Assembly: GCF_900112985.1 (NCBI RefSeq)
Contig: NZ_FONS01000002.1
Coordinates: 1 to 64,000 of the forward strand
DNA length: 64,000 nucleotides
Direction of reading: 5' to 3'
Source of the DNA: Pedobacter antarcticus
GTDB taxonomy: Bacteria; Bacteroidota; Bacteroidia; Sphingobacteriales; Sphingobacteriaceae
The first letter of the stretch is position 1; every line of letters starts with the position of its first letter. Below are positions 53,096-62,378 of the stretch, one piece after another. Below the pieces are notes generated by a model. It made no database searches and was not told where the DNA came from. It saw nothing but the letters and a program-made list of their open reading frames with translations. A program made the position numbers and the translations under genes.

Positions 53096-54298
53096 TTAGC
53101 GTCCGAAGCGGAACTCATGCGAAAGTAAATTCTGTTTTCCCTCCAGTAATCCAGAGATAATTTCCATACCCAATACAGAAAAAGTAATCCCGTTTCCACC
53201 AAATCCCAGTACAAAATAAGTATCCTGAAATCTTGGGTGTTCCCCGATATATGGCAGTCCGTCTTTAGTTTCTCCAAAAGTACCACACCAGCTGAAATCT
53301 GTGATAAAATCAATTGCAGGAAGAAATGCCTTCAATGTTTTATTGAGCTTCCCCTCTTTCCGGCCTAAAAGTGCATCCCGCCGTAATGCGTTCCTGAAAT
53401 TTTCATCTTCACCACCAACTAGCAGTCTACCGTCTGCAGTCGTACGCAGATATAAATAAGGGGAATCCGTATTCCAGAATAATGTATCGCAAATACTATT
53501 TTTTAGTTGCGGATTCCGTTCACTTACCATCGCATAAGTACTTTTAAGCTTCACGATCTTTTCCGGCAGCAGGCCCTGGGCCTCATAACCCGTACAGTAA
53601 ATAACTTTACCGGCACTAATCATAGACCCTGTATCCATCTGTGCAATAATACCCTGTTTCAAACGCGTCACCTTCCTGACTGCTGTCCTGTCAAAAACAC
53701 GCAACCCCCTTTTTACATTATAATGCAGCAGATCATGCGTCATACAGAAGGCATCCAGACTTCCACCATCACCGGATAAAATTGCACCCGCCGCTTCCAG
53801 TCCATACAATTCCCTTAAATTATCCTTTTCCAGCCAGCTCACATTCAGTCCGGCAGCTTTACGGACTTCAAATTCATGAAGCAACCATTTCAGGTCTTTT
53901 TTCTGTGCCGCAAAGTAGACAGATTTTTTCATCTCAAAACCACAGGAGGAGCCAATTTCCTGAGCGAGGTCACGAAGTTTGTAGATTGCGTCCCGGCAAC
54001 CGAGATAACTATTATTGGCACCCGGTACGCCGATCATTTCCTGCAAACGATAAAGCGGTATATCTATTTCATACTGAAGCATGGAGGTAGTAGAAGAAGT
54101 ACTTCCGTACCCAATCTCTCTTTTATCGACTACAACAGTCTTATATCCCTTCTTTACCATTTCATGTGCTATCAGGGCACCGGTAATCCCTCCACCTATG
54201 ATCAGAATATCACATTCCAGGTCAGTTCTCAAAGAAGGATAAGTATGCAGAAGGCCATTTTTGACCAGCCAGAAAGGTTCATTAGAGCGCAGATCCAT
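53096..54298 (-). CDS. FAD-dependent oxidoreductase, DAO family
   Basis: A 400-residue flavoprotein of the D-amino acid oxidase/glycine oxidase fold. The FAD Rossmann motif is DILIIGGGITGALIAHEMVKKG (about 29-50, followed by VVVDKREIG). GDGGSLDAFCMTHDLLHYN and the C-terminal GLPYIGEHPRF and VLGFGGNGITFS are typical of the DadA/PuuB-like group. The amine substrate is unknown. Its stop codon is 45 bases upstream of the arginine operon promoter, same strand, so part of the leader transcripts could start here. Confidence 0.87.
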   Translation of the reverse strand: MDLRSNEPFWLVKNGLLHTYPSLRTDLECDILIIGGGITGALIAHEMVKKGYKTVVVDKREIGYGSTSSTTSMLQYEIDIPLYRLQEMIGVPGANNSYLGCRDAIYKLRDLAQEIGSSCGFEMKKSVYFAAQKKDLKWLLHEFEVRKAAGLNVSWLEKDNLRELYGLEAAGAILSGDGGSLDAFCMTHDLLHYNVKRGLRVFDRTAVRKVTRLKQGIIAQMDTGSMISAGKVIYCTGYEAQGLLPEKIVKLKSTYAMVSERNPQLKNSICDTLFWNTDSPYLYLRTTADGRLLVGGEDENFRNALRRDALLGRKEGKLNKTLKAFLPAIDFITDFSWCGTFGETKDGLPYIGEHPRFQDTYFVLGFGGNGITFSVLGMEIISGLLEGKQNLLSHEFRFGR

Positions 54299-54500
54299 AT
54301 ATTACAGCTAAAATAAACACAACAAACTTTGCGCTGTGATGTTTGCATATCGCGTGGTCTTTCAGGCCGGCTGATACATTTATTTGTCAAATATTATTTT
54401 ATATCAGCTAAAACAGAACAAAATTAACATAGTAACCGTTTTTTTGTTACTCCCTGATACAAACCCGGTATCCGGCAGGGAACTTATCAAATCAGCGTAT

Positions 54501-55574
54501 ATGTCATTACTTTTTTCGCCCATACAGATTAAAGATCTGAACCTCAAAAACAGACTGGTTGTCTCTCCGATGTGCCAGTACAGTGCTAAAGACGGATTTG
54601 CCAATGACTGGCATCTCGTACACCTGGGAAGCCGGGCGGTAGGCGGCGCAGCCCTGATCATACAAGAAGCAACAGCGGTTTCTCCGGACGGACGGATTTC
54701 TCCAGGAGACCTTGGGATCTGGTCCGACGAACATATTCCTGTATTACAGCGAATTACCTCATTTATTAAAAACCAAGATGCCATTGCGGGTATCCAGTTG
54801 GCTCATGCTGGCCGCAAGGCAAGTTTCGACGTACCCTGGAGAGGTGGCCGCCAGATTAAGATCGAAGACGGCGGATGGGAAACAGTAGCAGCCAGTGCTA
54901 TTCCTTACCATGCAGATGACAAAGCTCCCGTAGCAATGGACGCGGCAGCGATCAGCAAATTCAGGGACGACTTTAAAGCTGCTGTAAAAAGAAGCATTAC
55001 AGCGGGTTATGAGCTTATTGAGATCCATGCTGCGCATGGCTACCTGTTCCATCAGTTTCTATCTCCTCTTACCAATTTAAGAACAGATGAGTACGGTGGC
55101 AGCTTTGAAAACAGAATCAGGTTGCTAATGGAAGTCATTGCAGACACTAGAGAGATCTGGCCAGTAGAAAAAGCGCTGTTTGTAAGAATCTCGGCAACTG
55201 ATTGGGCAGCAGGCGGGTGGTCACCAGAGGAATCTGTCCGGTTGAGTGGCTTACTAAAGGAGAATGGCGTGGACCTGATAGATTGCTCATCGGGCGGAAA
55301 TGTCTCTCATCAGCAGATTCCACTTAAACCTGGCTATCAGGTGGAATTTGCAGAATCGATTAAAAAAGAAACCGGCATTTTAACCGCAGCAGTAGGATTA
55401 ATTGATAATGCGTCACAAGCCGAGGAGATTTTGCAAAATGATCAGGCAGACTTGATTTGTATGGCCAGAGAATTCTTAAGAGAGCCTTATTTCGCACTCC
55501 ATTCAGCTGCAGAATTAGAAGATAAGATTACATGGCCAAATCAATATGTGCGGGCAAAACCGGCAAAACATTAA
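54501..55574 (+). CDS. NADH:flavin oxidoreductase, old yellow enzyme family (YqjM-like)
   Basis: A 357-residue FMN TIM-barrel ene-reductase. SPMCQYSAKDGFANDWHLVHLGSRA holds the cysteine that tunes the flavin in class III (YqjM-type) enzymes, LAHAGRKAS and EIHAAHGYLFHQFLSP supply the substrate-binding histidines, and NLRTDEYGGSFENRIRLL and MAREFLREPYF complete the barrel. A frame opens at 54384, but the added 39 residues are not of this family; ATG 54501 gives MSLLFSPIQIKD. It reduces activated double bonds; natural substrate unknown. Confidence 0.92.
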   Translation: MSLLFSPIQIKDLNLKNRLVVSPMCQYSAKDGFANDWHLVHLGSRAVGGAALIIQEATAVSPDGRISPGDLGIWSDEHIPVLQRITSFIKNQDAIAGIQLAHAGRKASFDVPWRGGRQIKIEDGGWETVAASAIPYHADDKAPVAMDAAAISKFRDDFKAAVKRSITAGYELIEIHAAHGYLFHQFLSPLTNLRTDEYGGSFENRIRLLMEVIADTREIWPVEKALFVRISATDWAAGGWSPEESVRLSGLLKENGVDLIDCSSGGNVSHQQIPLKPGYQVEFAESIKKETGILTAAVGLIDNASQAEEILQNDQADLICMAREFLREPYFALHSAAELEDKITWPNQYVRAKPAKH

Positions 55575-55675
55575 CTACTTCTTGCGATCAGACATACGCC
55601 AGCCCTGTTTTCTATAAGAAATTTAAATGTGTTAAACCTATTTGTCTTAAATTCGTTGTTTAAAAAAACTTAGAT

Positions 55676-55981
55676 ATGTTCGATAAATTAATGGCAGCCC
55701 AGCATAAAGCTGAAGAAATTAAAAAACGCCTGGACACTGTTTCGGTATTTGCTGAAGTAGAAAACGGTGCAATTAAAGTTACGGCGACTGCAAATAAAGC
55801 AATTACGGATATCGCAATTGATCCTGATTTTTATGCTCAGGCAGACCGGGAGGAAATTCAGGAATTGCTGCAGACAGCCATCAATAAAGTCTTAGAACAG
55901 GCAGAAAATGTAAGTGCTGCAGAAATGCAGTCTGCTACCAAAGATATGCTGGGTGGTCTGGGCGGCATGTTTGGCGCTTAA
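55676..55981 (+). CDS. YbaB/EbfC nucleoid-associated protein
   Basis: A 101-residue DNA-binding protein of the YbaB family, which forms dimers that bind DNA and influence nucleoid structure. Conserved are the N-terminal helix MAAQHKAEEIKKRLD, the beta strands VENGAIKVTATANK and ITDIAIDPDF, and a glycine- and methionine-rich C-terminus LGGLGGMFGA. Gene is upstream of the UPF0173 hydrolase by 48 bases. Confidence 0.93.
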   Translation: MFDKLMAAQHKAEEIKKRLDTVSVFAEVENGAIKVTATANKAITDIAIDPDFYAQADREEIQELLQTAINKVLEQAENVSAAEMQSATKDMLGGLGGMFGA

Positions 55982-56029
55982 AGACACATCAGCGTACTAT
56001 TAAAATTGATTTTTGTAAAAACATAACAA

Positions 56030-56707
56030 ATGAAATTTACCTATTACGGCCAGTCCTGCTTCCTGCTGGAGGCAGATGGCAAAAAGTTTTTATTCGATCC
56101 ATTTATCAGTCCTAACCCATTGGCCTCTTCCGTTGACATTAAGACCATCGAAGCAGATTATATTTTAGTCAGTCATGGACATGGCGATCATGTTGCAGAC
56201 CTGGCAACCATCGCTAAACAAACCGGCGCATTGGTCATTGCCATGCCGGAAGTTGCTGACTGGGCCGGTAAACAAGGTGTTGAAAATATACATCAGATGA
56301 ACTATGGCCCCGCAAACTTCGATTTCGGTAAATTAAGGATGGTTTGGGCTACACACTCCAGCTCTATGCCAGATGGCAGTTATGGTGGTAACCCGGCAGG
56401 ATTTGTATTGGAAACCGGGGGTAAAGTTATTTATTACGCTGGTGATACCTCGCTGAATCTGGATATGAAAATCCTGGCTGATCTTTATAAACTAGATTAT
56501 GCAATTCTGCCTATTGGCGGTAATTTTACGATGGATGCTGACGATGCACTGATCGCAACACGCTATATCGCCTGCGATAAAGTTATAGGCGTTCATTATA
56601 ATACATTCCCGGTTATCAAAATAGATACGGAAGATGCGCAGGCGAAATTCAGCAGAGAGAATAAATCATTACTGTTACCGGCTATTGGTGAAACAATAGA
56701 GTTATAG
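56030..56707 (+). CDS. UPF0173 metal-dependent hydrolase
   Basis: A 225-residue metallo-beta-lactamase-fold hydrolase (YtkL group). The metal motif is VSHGHGDHVADL (about 48-59); FWATHSSS-like MVWATHSSSMPDG, YYAGDTSLNLDM and GVHYNTFP supply the other ligands. The physiological substrate is not known. It ends at a strong hairpin shared with polA. Confidence 0.93.
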   Translation: MKFTYYGQSCFLLEADGKKFLFDPFISPNPLASSVDIKTIEADYILVSHGHGDHVADLATIAKQTGALVIAMPEVADWAGKQGVENIHQMNYGPANFDFGKLRMVWATHSSSMPDGSYGGNPAGFVLETGGKVIYYAGDTSLNLDMKILADLYKLDYAILPIGGNFTMDADDALIATRYIACDKVIGVHYNTFPVIKIDTEDAQAKFSRENKSLLLPAIGETIEL

Positions 56708-56728
56708 TATTCTGCATGTAAGTATACG

Positions 56729-56763
56729 AAAAAGCCCCTTCCAAGTCCGGAAGGGGCTTTTAT
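56729..56763. terminator. Bidirectional terminator
   Basis: AAAAAGCCCCTTCC, 4-base loop, GGAAGGGGCTTTTA with A- and T-tracts on the two strands. It lies between the hydrolase gene and the convergent polA. Confidence 0.9.
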
Positions 56764-56776
56764 TTTGACTCAAATT

Positions 56777-59587
56777 TTAATGCGCCTCCAGCCAGGTACG
56801 GCCTTCGCCAATTTCTATTTCAATTGGAACAGTAGTTTCGATTGCAGACTTCATCCTGTGGCTGATAATTGATTTCATTGCTTCAACTTCTGTTTTAAGG
56901 ACGTCGAATACAAGCTCATCGTGTACCTGCATTGTCATTTTAGACTGCAGATTCTGCACTTTAATATCCTGGTGGATATTAATCATTGCAATTTTAATCA
57001 TATCTGCAGCAGAACCCTGAATCGGAGCATTAATCGCATTTCGCTCCGCAAATCCCCTTACTGTTTGATTTGCAGAATTTATATCCCTCAGATATCTCCG
57101 TCTGCCCATCATAGTTTCCACGAACCCGTTCTCTCTGGCAAAATTCATGGTGTCATTCATATAACGCTTAATACCAGGATACTGTGCGAAATATTGCTCT
57201 ATCATTTCCGCAGCCTCTTTTCTAGGGATGCCCAGGTTTTGGGAAAGACCAAAAGCAGACTGTCCATATATAATGCCGAAATTAACTGCTTTTGCATTTC
57301 TTCGCTGGGTTGGCGTCACTTCCTCAATGCTCAACCCATACACTTTCGCGGCAGTGGCTGTATGGATATCAATCCCATTTTTAAAAGCATCCAGCATATT
57401 TTCTTCCTTCGCGATATCAGCAATAATACGCAGTTCGATCTGCGAATAATCTGCAGACAGTAACACATGATTCTCGTCCCTTGGGATAAATGCTTTACGC
57501 ACCTCTCTACCCCTTTCGGTACGGATCGGGATGTTCTGTAAATTCGGGTTATTAGAACTTAAACGTCCTGTTGCTGCAACGGCCTGGTTATAGCTGGTAT
57601 GCACTCGACCGGTTTTTGGATTAACCAATAAAGGTAATGCATCTACGTATGTAGACTTCAGTTTCTGTAACTGTCTGAAATCTAATATATCTTTTACAAT
57701 ATCACTTTTCGAAGCCAGTCCCATCAACACATCTTCACCAGTCTGATATTGTCCTGTTTTTGTTTTTTTAGCCTTAGGGTCGAGCTTGAGCTTGTCGAAA
57801 AGCACCTCGCCCAATTGCTTAGGTGAAGCGAGATTAAATACCACCCCAGCCTTCTCAAAGACCAGTTGCTCAAATTTGCGAATCTCTATTTCCAGTTCGG
57901 CAGAATAAGTAATCAGCGTATCCATATCGATACGGACACCTTCCTTTTCCATATCGGCTAATACGAAGATCAGTGGGTTTTCAATTTTTTCCGCAAGTTC
58001 GGCCGCATTCAATTGTTTCAGTAACGGGCTAAAAACTTCGGCCAGTTGTAAAGTCACATCAGCATCTTCCGCTGCATAATCGACTACTTTTTCCACCGGA
58101 ACATCCCGCATAGTACCTTGATTTTTACCTTTCGGACCAATTAGTGTAGTAATAGAAATCGGTGTGTATCCCAGGTAATTCTCAGCCAGTACATCCATAT
58201 TATGGCGTGTATCCGGATCAATCAGGTAATGCGCCAGCATCGTATCAAACAACTGCCCTTTCACCTCTATATCATACCATTTCAGGATCAGCATATCATA
58301 TTTGATATTCTGACCTATCTTACGAATCTGTGCATTCTCCAGGACTGGTTTAAATTCCGCTGCAAGCTGTAAAGCTGCATCCCTGTCTGCAGGAACGGGG
58401 ATATACCATCCCTGACCCGCCTTTATACTGAAAGATAAGCCTACCAGTTCGGCGAGGTTCGCATCTGTCCCGGTAGTTTCTGTATCAAAAGATATGCTTT
58501 CCTGCTGCAGTAATAAAGCAATCAGTTCCGCTCTTTTTTCCGGAGAGCCGACAAGTTGGTAATCAGGTGCGGTATCAGCAATAGTTTTCCCTGCTGCAGG
58601 CTGTTCAAATAAATTGGGGAGCTGCTCAAAAGGTTTTGGTCTTTCCGGCATTGCTGCAGGTTGCCCGAACAGATCAGTTTGTCCTGTGACCGCTGCTTTT
58701 GCATCACTCACCGAGAAGCCCTCTCCGAAAACACGTTTACCTAATGTTCTGAACTCCAGTTCTGCAAATAGCGGCTCCAGTAATTCACGGCTCGGCTCAT
58801 CCAGTTTGAGAGATGTTTCATCGAATTCTACAGGAACGTTCAGTATGATCGTAGCCAGCTTTTTGGAAATCATTCCCTGGTCTGCGAAATTTTCTACATT
58901 TTCACGCTGCTTGCCTTTCAGCTCATGAGAATGTGCTATAATATTTTCTACAGAGCCATAGGTTTTTATCAGCGACTTCGCCGTTTTCTCCCCAATACCA
59001 GGGATGCCGGGAATATTATCCACTGCATCACCCCACAAGCCCAGAATATCAATCACCTGTTCCACATTCTCAATATCCCATTTGGCCAAGACTTCAGGAA
59101 CACCCATGATTTCCATGTCATTTCCCATTCTGGCCGGTTTGTAAATAAAGATATTTTCTGAAACCAGTTGCGCAAAATCCTTGTCAGGCGTCATACAATA
59201 TACTGTAAAACCTGCCTTTTCACCCGCTTTAGCAAGTGTACCGATAATATCATCCGCTTCAAATCCATCTTTGGTTATAACAGGAATATTAAACCCTTCA
59301 ATTAATTTGAATATATAAGGTAAAGCAGCCGCCAGATCTTCCGGCATCGCTTCCCTGTGTGCTTTATAAGCGACAAAATCAGTATGTCTTTCTGTAGGTG
59401 CATTTGTATCGAACACCACGGCAATATGACTGGGCTGTTCTTTTTTCAGCACTTCCATCAGGGTATTGGCAAAACCCATAACCGCAGAGGTATTAATCCC
59501 TGTAGAAGTAAACCTGGGATTTTTACTTAAGGCAAAATGAGCCCGGTATATCAGTGCCATACCATCAAGCAGGAAGAGTTTTTTCAT
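56777..59587 (-). CDS. polA: DNA polymerase I
   Basis: Replication and repair polymerase. The 936-residue protein has all three domains: 5'-3' exonuclease (1-290; DGMALIYRAHFAL, FDTNAPTERH, DGFEADDIIGTLA, PGIPGIGEKTA), an active 3'-5' exonuclease (about 350-540; SFDTETTG, KIGQNIKYDM, YAAEDADVTLQL, so DEDD residues are kept) and the polymerase (about 560-936; SADYSQIELRI motif A, RRNAKAVNFGIIYGQS O-helix, MQVHDELVFDV motif C). It is monocistronic. Confidence 0.99.
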   Translation of the reverse strand: MKKLFLLDGMALIYRAHFALSKNPRFTSTGINTSAVMGFANTLMEVLKKEQPSHIAVVFDTNAPTERHTDFVAYKAHREAMPEDLAAALPYIFKLIEGFNIPVITKDGFEADDIIGTLAKAGEKAGFTVYCMTPDKDFAQLVSENIFIYKPARMGNDMEIMGVPEVLAKWDIENVEQVIDILGLWGDAVDNIPGIPGIGEKTAKSLIKTYGSVENIIAHSHELKGKQRENVENFADQGMISKKLATIILNVPVEFDETSLKLDEPSRELLEPLFAELEFRTLGKRVFGEGFSVSDAKAAVTGQTDLFGQPAAMPERPKPFEQLPNLFEQPAAGKTIADTAPDYQLVGSPEKRAELIALLLQQESISFDTETTGTDANLAELVGLSFSIKAGQGWYIPVPADRDAALQLAAEFKPVLENAQIRKIGQNIKYDMLILKWYDIEVKGQLFDTMLAHYLIDPDTRHNMDVLAENYLGYTPISITTLIGPKGKNQGTMRDVPVEKVVDYAAEDADVTLQLAEVFSPLLKQLNAAELAEKIENPLIFVLADMEKEGVRIDMDTLITYSAELEIEIRKFEQLVFEKAGVVFNLASPKQLGEVLFDKLKLDPKAKKTKTGQYQTGEDVLMGLASKSDIVKDILDFRQLQKLKSTYVDALPLLVNPKTGRVHTSYNQAVAATGRLSSNNPNLQNIPIRTERGREVRKAFIPRDENHVLLSADYSQIELRIIADIAKEENMLDAFKNGIDIHTATAAKVYGLSIEEVTPTQRRNAKAVNFGIIYGQSAFGLSQNLGIPRKEAAEMIEQYFAQYPGIKRYMNDTMNFARENGFVETMMGRRRYLRDINSANQTVRGFAERNAINAPIQGSAADMIKIAMINIHQDIKVQNLQSKMTMQVHDELVFDVLKTEVEAMKSIISHRMKSAIETTVPIEIEIGEGRTWLEAH

Positions 59588-59674
59588 ATTATTATATTGT
59601 TTGCTAATACAGACGTATCTATCCTGTCAAAGTTAACACCTGATTTTTAGTAAACCTAATCGACGGTAGCTGAA

Positions 59675-60361
59675 TTATCTGGCGAAAAGCAATACTGCAG
59701 GTACAAGATTAAAACAGCAGTGCAGGATAATTCCGTAGATTAAACCATAACGCATTCTCACATAGCCAAAGATCAACCCTCCGGTAAGTTGTGGAAGGGT
59801 ATAAAGCAATCCAAAAGGCAGCAATTGTATACCACTCGAGAAATTTCCCAAATGAAAATAAGCAAAGGCTAAAGCTGTAAAATGGAAATAAAAAGGAAAG
59901 TATTTTTTTCTAAAAGTATGTTTGCGGGTCAGGCTTCCGGCCAGGTTAAAACGGTATAACAGATATAAAACTCCAAAGATCGGAGGAGAGATTAGATATG
60001 CCCATTTTGTGCCGGTAATTGCAGTAAGCAAAGCACCGCAAATAAAGGCCAGGAAAAGCAAACTCGCAGAAAAATAGCGCAGCTGCATCCGGAAAACCAG
60101 TTCTTCCATAACCGGACCATAAAGTAATGCACCAAAAAGCAGCATCCACTTTGACTCTATACTGCTTATTAAGGATGGTCCGGGCTTAGGAATCAGTCCG
60201 AGTCCGATCAGGGTAAAATCTGCCACGCTTGCCAGAATAGCTGCCGAAAGCGTAATTAACCAGAGTCCTGCCATCGTGCGGACAGGAAACTCCGGCTTTT
60301 CCGGCACCATTAACACGGGGTATCGGAGATAAGTATAAATATCCTTAAAAAGGTCAGGCAT
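59675..60361 (-). CDS. CPBP family membrane protein (Abi/CAAX protease-like)
   Basis: A 228-residue polytopic membrane protein of the CAAX-protease and bacteriocin-processing (CPBP) family. The three family motifs are present: EELVFR (86-91, EExxxR form), AFAYFHLGNF (FxxxH) and ILHCCFNLVP (HxxxN). Six or seven helices are predicted by eye. Bacterial members are intramembrane glutamic proteases of mostly unknown substrate. It overlaps tag by 8 bases and ends the trmB operon. Confidence 0.9.
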   Translation of the reverse strand: MPDLFKDIYTYLRYPVLMVPEKPEFPVRTMAGLWLITLSAAILASVADFTLIGLGLIPKPGPSLISSIESKWMLLFGALLYGPVMEELVFRMQLRYFSASLLFLAFICGALLTAITGTKWAYLISPPIFGVLYLLYRFNLAGSLTRKHTFRKKYFPFYFHFTALAFAYFHLGNFSSGIQLLPFGLLYTLPQLTGGLIFGYVRMRYGLIYGIILHCCFNLVPAVLLFAR

Positions 60362-60926
60362 CTGCTGTTCTGCAGTGACAGCTGGTCAGGTGATCGTTGA
60401 CCATGCCCATTGCCTGCATATGTGCATAACAAATAGTAGTACCAAAGAATTTAAACCCTCTTTTTTTCATATCCTTGCTAATTGCATCAGAAATCTCAGT
60501 TCTGGCCGGAACTTCAGACAGGTTACTAAAATGATTGATCAGCGGTTTCCGATCTGGCATAAATCCCCAGATATAACTAGAGAAGGACCCAAATTCCTGC
60601 TGTACAGCAATGAATAAACGCGCATTTACAGCAGCCGATTTTATTTTTAGCCTGTTTCTGATAATCCCTGTATTCTGCATTAACCGTTCTTCATCCTCTG
60701 CTGTAAACGTGGCGACTTTCTGCACATCAAAATCCGCAAATGCGTCTCGGTAGGCTTCTCTTCTACGCAAGATAGTTATCCAGCTTAAACCAGCCTGGGC
60801 ACCTTCCAATATTAGGAATTCAAATAATTTCTGGTCATCATAAACCGGCCTGCCCCACTCTTGGTCATGGTATCGGATATAATCGGGATCGGAACCGCAC
60901 CACCCGCACCTGACTAAATTATCCAT
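60354..60926 (-). CDS. tag: DNA-3-methyladenine glycosylase I
   Basis: Removes 3-methyladenine from alkylated DNA. The 190-residue helix-hairpin-helix protein has the zinc snap ligands C7, H20, H179 and C183 (RCGWCG, RYHDQEWG and NDHLTSC), equivalent by count to Cys4, His17, His175 and Cys179 in E. coli Tag. The base-pocket segment LFEFLILEGAQAGLSWITIL is intact. It sits 4 bases past the carboxymuconolactone-type gene and overlaps the CPBP gene by 8. Confidence 0.97.
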   Translation of the reverse strand: MDNLVRCGWCGSDPDYIRYHDQEWGRPVYDDQKLFEFLILEGAQAGLSWITILRRREAYRDAFADFDVQKVATFTAEDEERLMQNTGIIRNRLKIKSAAVNARLFIAVQQEFGSFSSYIWGFMPDRKPLINHFSNLSEVPARTEISDAISKDMKKRGFKFFGTTICYAHMQAMGMVNDHLTSCHCRTADA

Positions 60927-60930
60927 CTGA

Positions 60931-61272
60931 TCAGGTGTTTAATTCATCCCAGTATTCCACTGCCCTACGGTAATGCGGAATTACGATTGAACCGCCAACA
61001 AGATTGGCAATCATAAATACTTCATTCAGCTCAGCATCGTTTACACCCGCATCGAAACATTTCTCCAAGTGATATTTAATACAGTCATCACAACGCAGCA
61101 CCATCGAAGCCACCAGTCCCATCATTTCTTTACTTTTCACGTCAAGAGCACCCTCTGCGTAGGTAGTGGTATCCAGTGCAAAAAACCTTTTAATATTGGT
61201 ATTTGCAGTCTCCATGATCCGGTCGTTCATTTTAGAACGATAGTCATTAAATTCTTCTACTAATTGTCCCAT
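60931..61272 (-). CDS. AhpD-like carboxymuconolactone decarboxylase-family protein
   Basis: A 113-residue all-helical protein with the AhpD core motif C61-DD-C64-IKY-H68 in LRCDDCIKYHLE, which marks peroxidase-linked thiol proteins rather than true decarboxylases. The partner peroxidase is not in the window. It lies inside the trmB-tag transcript, 9 bases after the alkyltransferase-like gene. Confidence 0.9.
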   Translation of the reverse strand: MGQLVEEFNDYRSKMNDRIMETANTNIKRFFALDTTTYAEGALDVKSKEMMGLVASMVLRCDDCIKYHLEKCFDAGVNDAELNEVFMIANLVGGSIVIPHYRRAVEYWDELNT

Positions 61273-61281
61273 TTTCTTTAA

Positions 61282-61608
61282 TTAAATTTCTATTGCAGGA
61301 TCCCAGAATACCGTTTTAAAATTCTGAACCTGATCGTTTTCAACCGTTATTCCCTCTTGTTCCAATAATTCCTGCATCAGGTCCGACCCGCGAAAATGGA
61401 ATTTTCCCGTTAACAAACCTTTGTGATTAACCACCCGATGGGCTGGCACAGGGGGCTGCAGATCATGAGCCAAATTCATCGCATAACCTACCAAACGGGA
61501 CGATCTCCCTGCACCGAGTGCTTTGGCTATTGCTCCGTAAGAAGTGACCCTTCCTTGAGGAATAAGCCGGACCACTTCATAAACCTGTTCATAGAATGAT
61601 GGTTCCAT
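61282..61608 (-). CDS. Alkyltransferase-like protein (ATL), MGMT family
   Basis: A 108-residue protein equal to the DNA-binding domain of O6-alkylguanine-DNA alkyltransferase. Helix-turn-helix YEVVRLIPQGRVTSYGAIAKALG is intact, but the acceptor motif PCHRV is replaced by PAHRV (A56), so it cannot take up the alkyl group. ATL proteins bind alkylated bases and hand them to nucleotide excision repair. Its start overlaps the trmB stop by one base. The adjacency with Tag, two genes on, points to an alkylation-repair set. Confidence 0.93.
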   Translation of the reverse strand: MEPSFYEQVYEVVRLIPQGRVTSYGAIAKALGAGRSSRLVGYAMNLAHDLQPPVPAHRVVNHKGLLTGKFHFRGSDLMQELLEQEGITVENDQVQNFKTVFWDPAIEI

Positions 61609-62258
61609 TATTCCAGTGAAAATTGGATATAATTAATGTTTTTGTCCTGTTTCAGGTAAATGCGCTCGTAATGCGTTTTGATCTGCAAAACTTCATCATA
61701 AAGTTCCGATGTATACAGCTGGTCTGTTTTTTTATAACATGGTAATCCCAGTTCTTCTACCACCTGAACCGTATAGGCATATAAACCATCGTTATCGGTT
61801 TTCAGGTTAATCTTTCCACCTGGTTTAAGGATATTTTTATATTTATTCAGGAAGCCCGGAAAAGTAAGTCTTTTTTTCTCCCTGCTATCCTGCGGTTGCG
61901 GATCAGGAAAAGTAATCCAGATTTCATCAATTTCATGCTGACCAAAGTAATCAACAATATCTTCAATCTGTATTCTCAGAAAAGCCAGGTTTGGTATCTG
62001 TTCATCTACTCCAGTTCTGGCGCCTCTCCAGATGCGGTTACCCTTCAGGTCAATCCCTATAAAGTTCTTTTCCGGAAAGAATTTAGCCATATTCACGGAG
62101 TATTCACCTTTACCACAGGCCAGTTCAAGCACAATCGGCTGATCATTCTTAAAATGATTTTCACCCCATTTTCCCTGAAGTACTTTTCCCTCTTCCATCT
62201 GATAGACATTCGGGAAGGTGTCTATTTCAGCAAATTTCCTTAACTTATCTTTACCCAC
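61608..62258 (-). CDS. trmB: tRNA (guanine46-N7)-methyltransferase
   Basis: Methylates G46 in the variable loop of tRNA. The 216-residue class I methyltransferase has VLELACGKGEYSVNMA, FIGIDLKGNRIWRGA, ITFPDPQPQDSREKKR with the catalytic DP motif, and KTDNDGLY. It is the first gene of a five-gene operon: trmB, ATL, AhpD-like, tag and CPBP, with gaps of 9 bases or less or overlaps. Confidence 0.96.
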   Translation of the reverse strand: MGKDKLRKFAEIDTFPNVYQMEEGKVLQGKWGENHFKNDQPIVLELACGKGEYSVNMAKFFPEKNFIGIDLKGNRIWRGARTGVDEQIPNLAFLRIQIEDIVDYFGQHEIDEIWITFPDPQPQDSREKKRLTFPGFLNKYKNILKPGGKINLKTDNDGLYAYTVQVVEELGLPCYKKTDQLYTSELYDEVLQIKTHYERIYLKQDKNINYIQFSLE

Positions 62259-62274
62259 TATTTTATTTTTTTAG

Positions 62275-62282
62275 CAAAAATA
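62275..62282 (-). promoter_or_regulatory. -7 element upstream of trmB
   Basis: Minus strand TATTTTTG is a perfect TAnnTTTG, 17 bases before the trmB start. There is no clear -33 TTTG at the expected spacing, so the match is partial. Confidence 0.4.
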
Positions 62283-62378
62283 CAATTTAATCCGTCAAAA
62301 GATCCTGCCTGGTAATTTGTATTTTTACGGTCTGAATTAATTAAAATTAATAGAATTCAGATAAGCTCAAGCAACACC

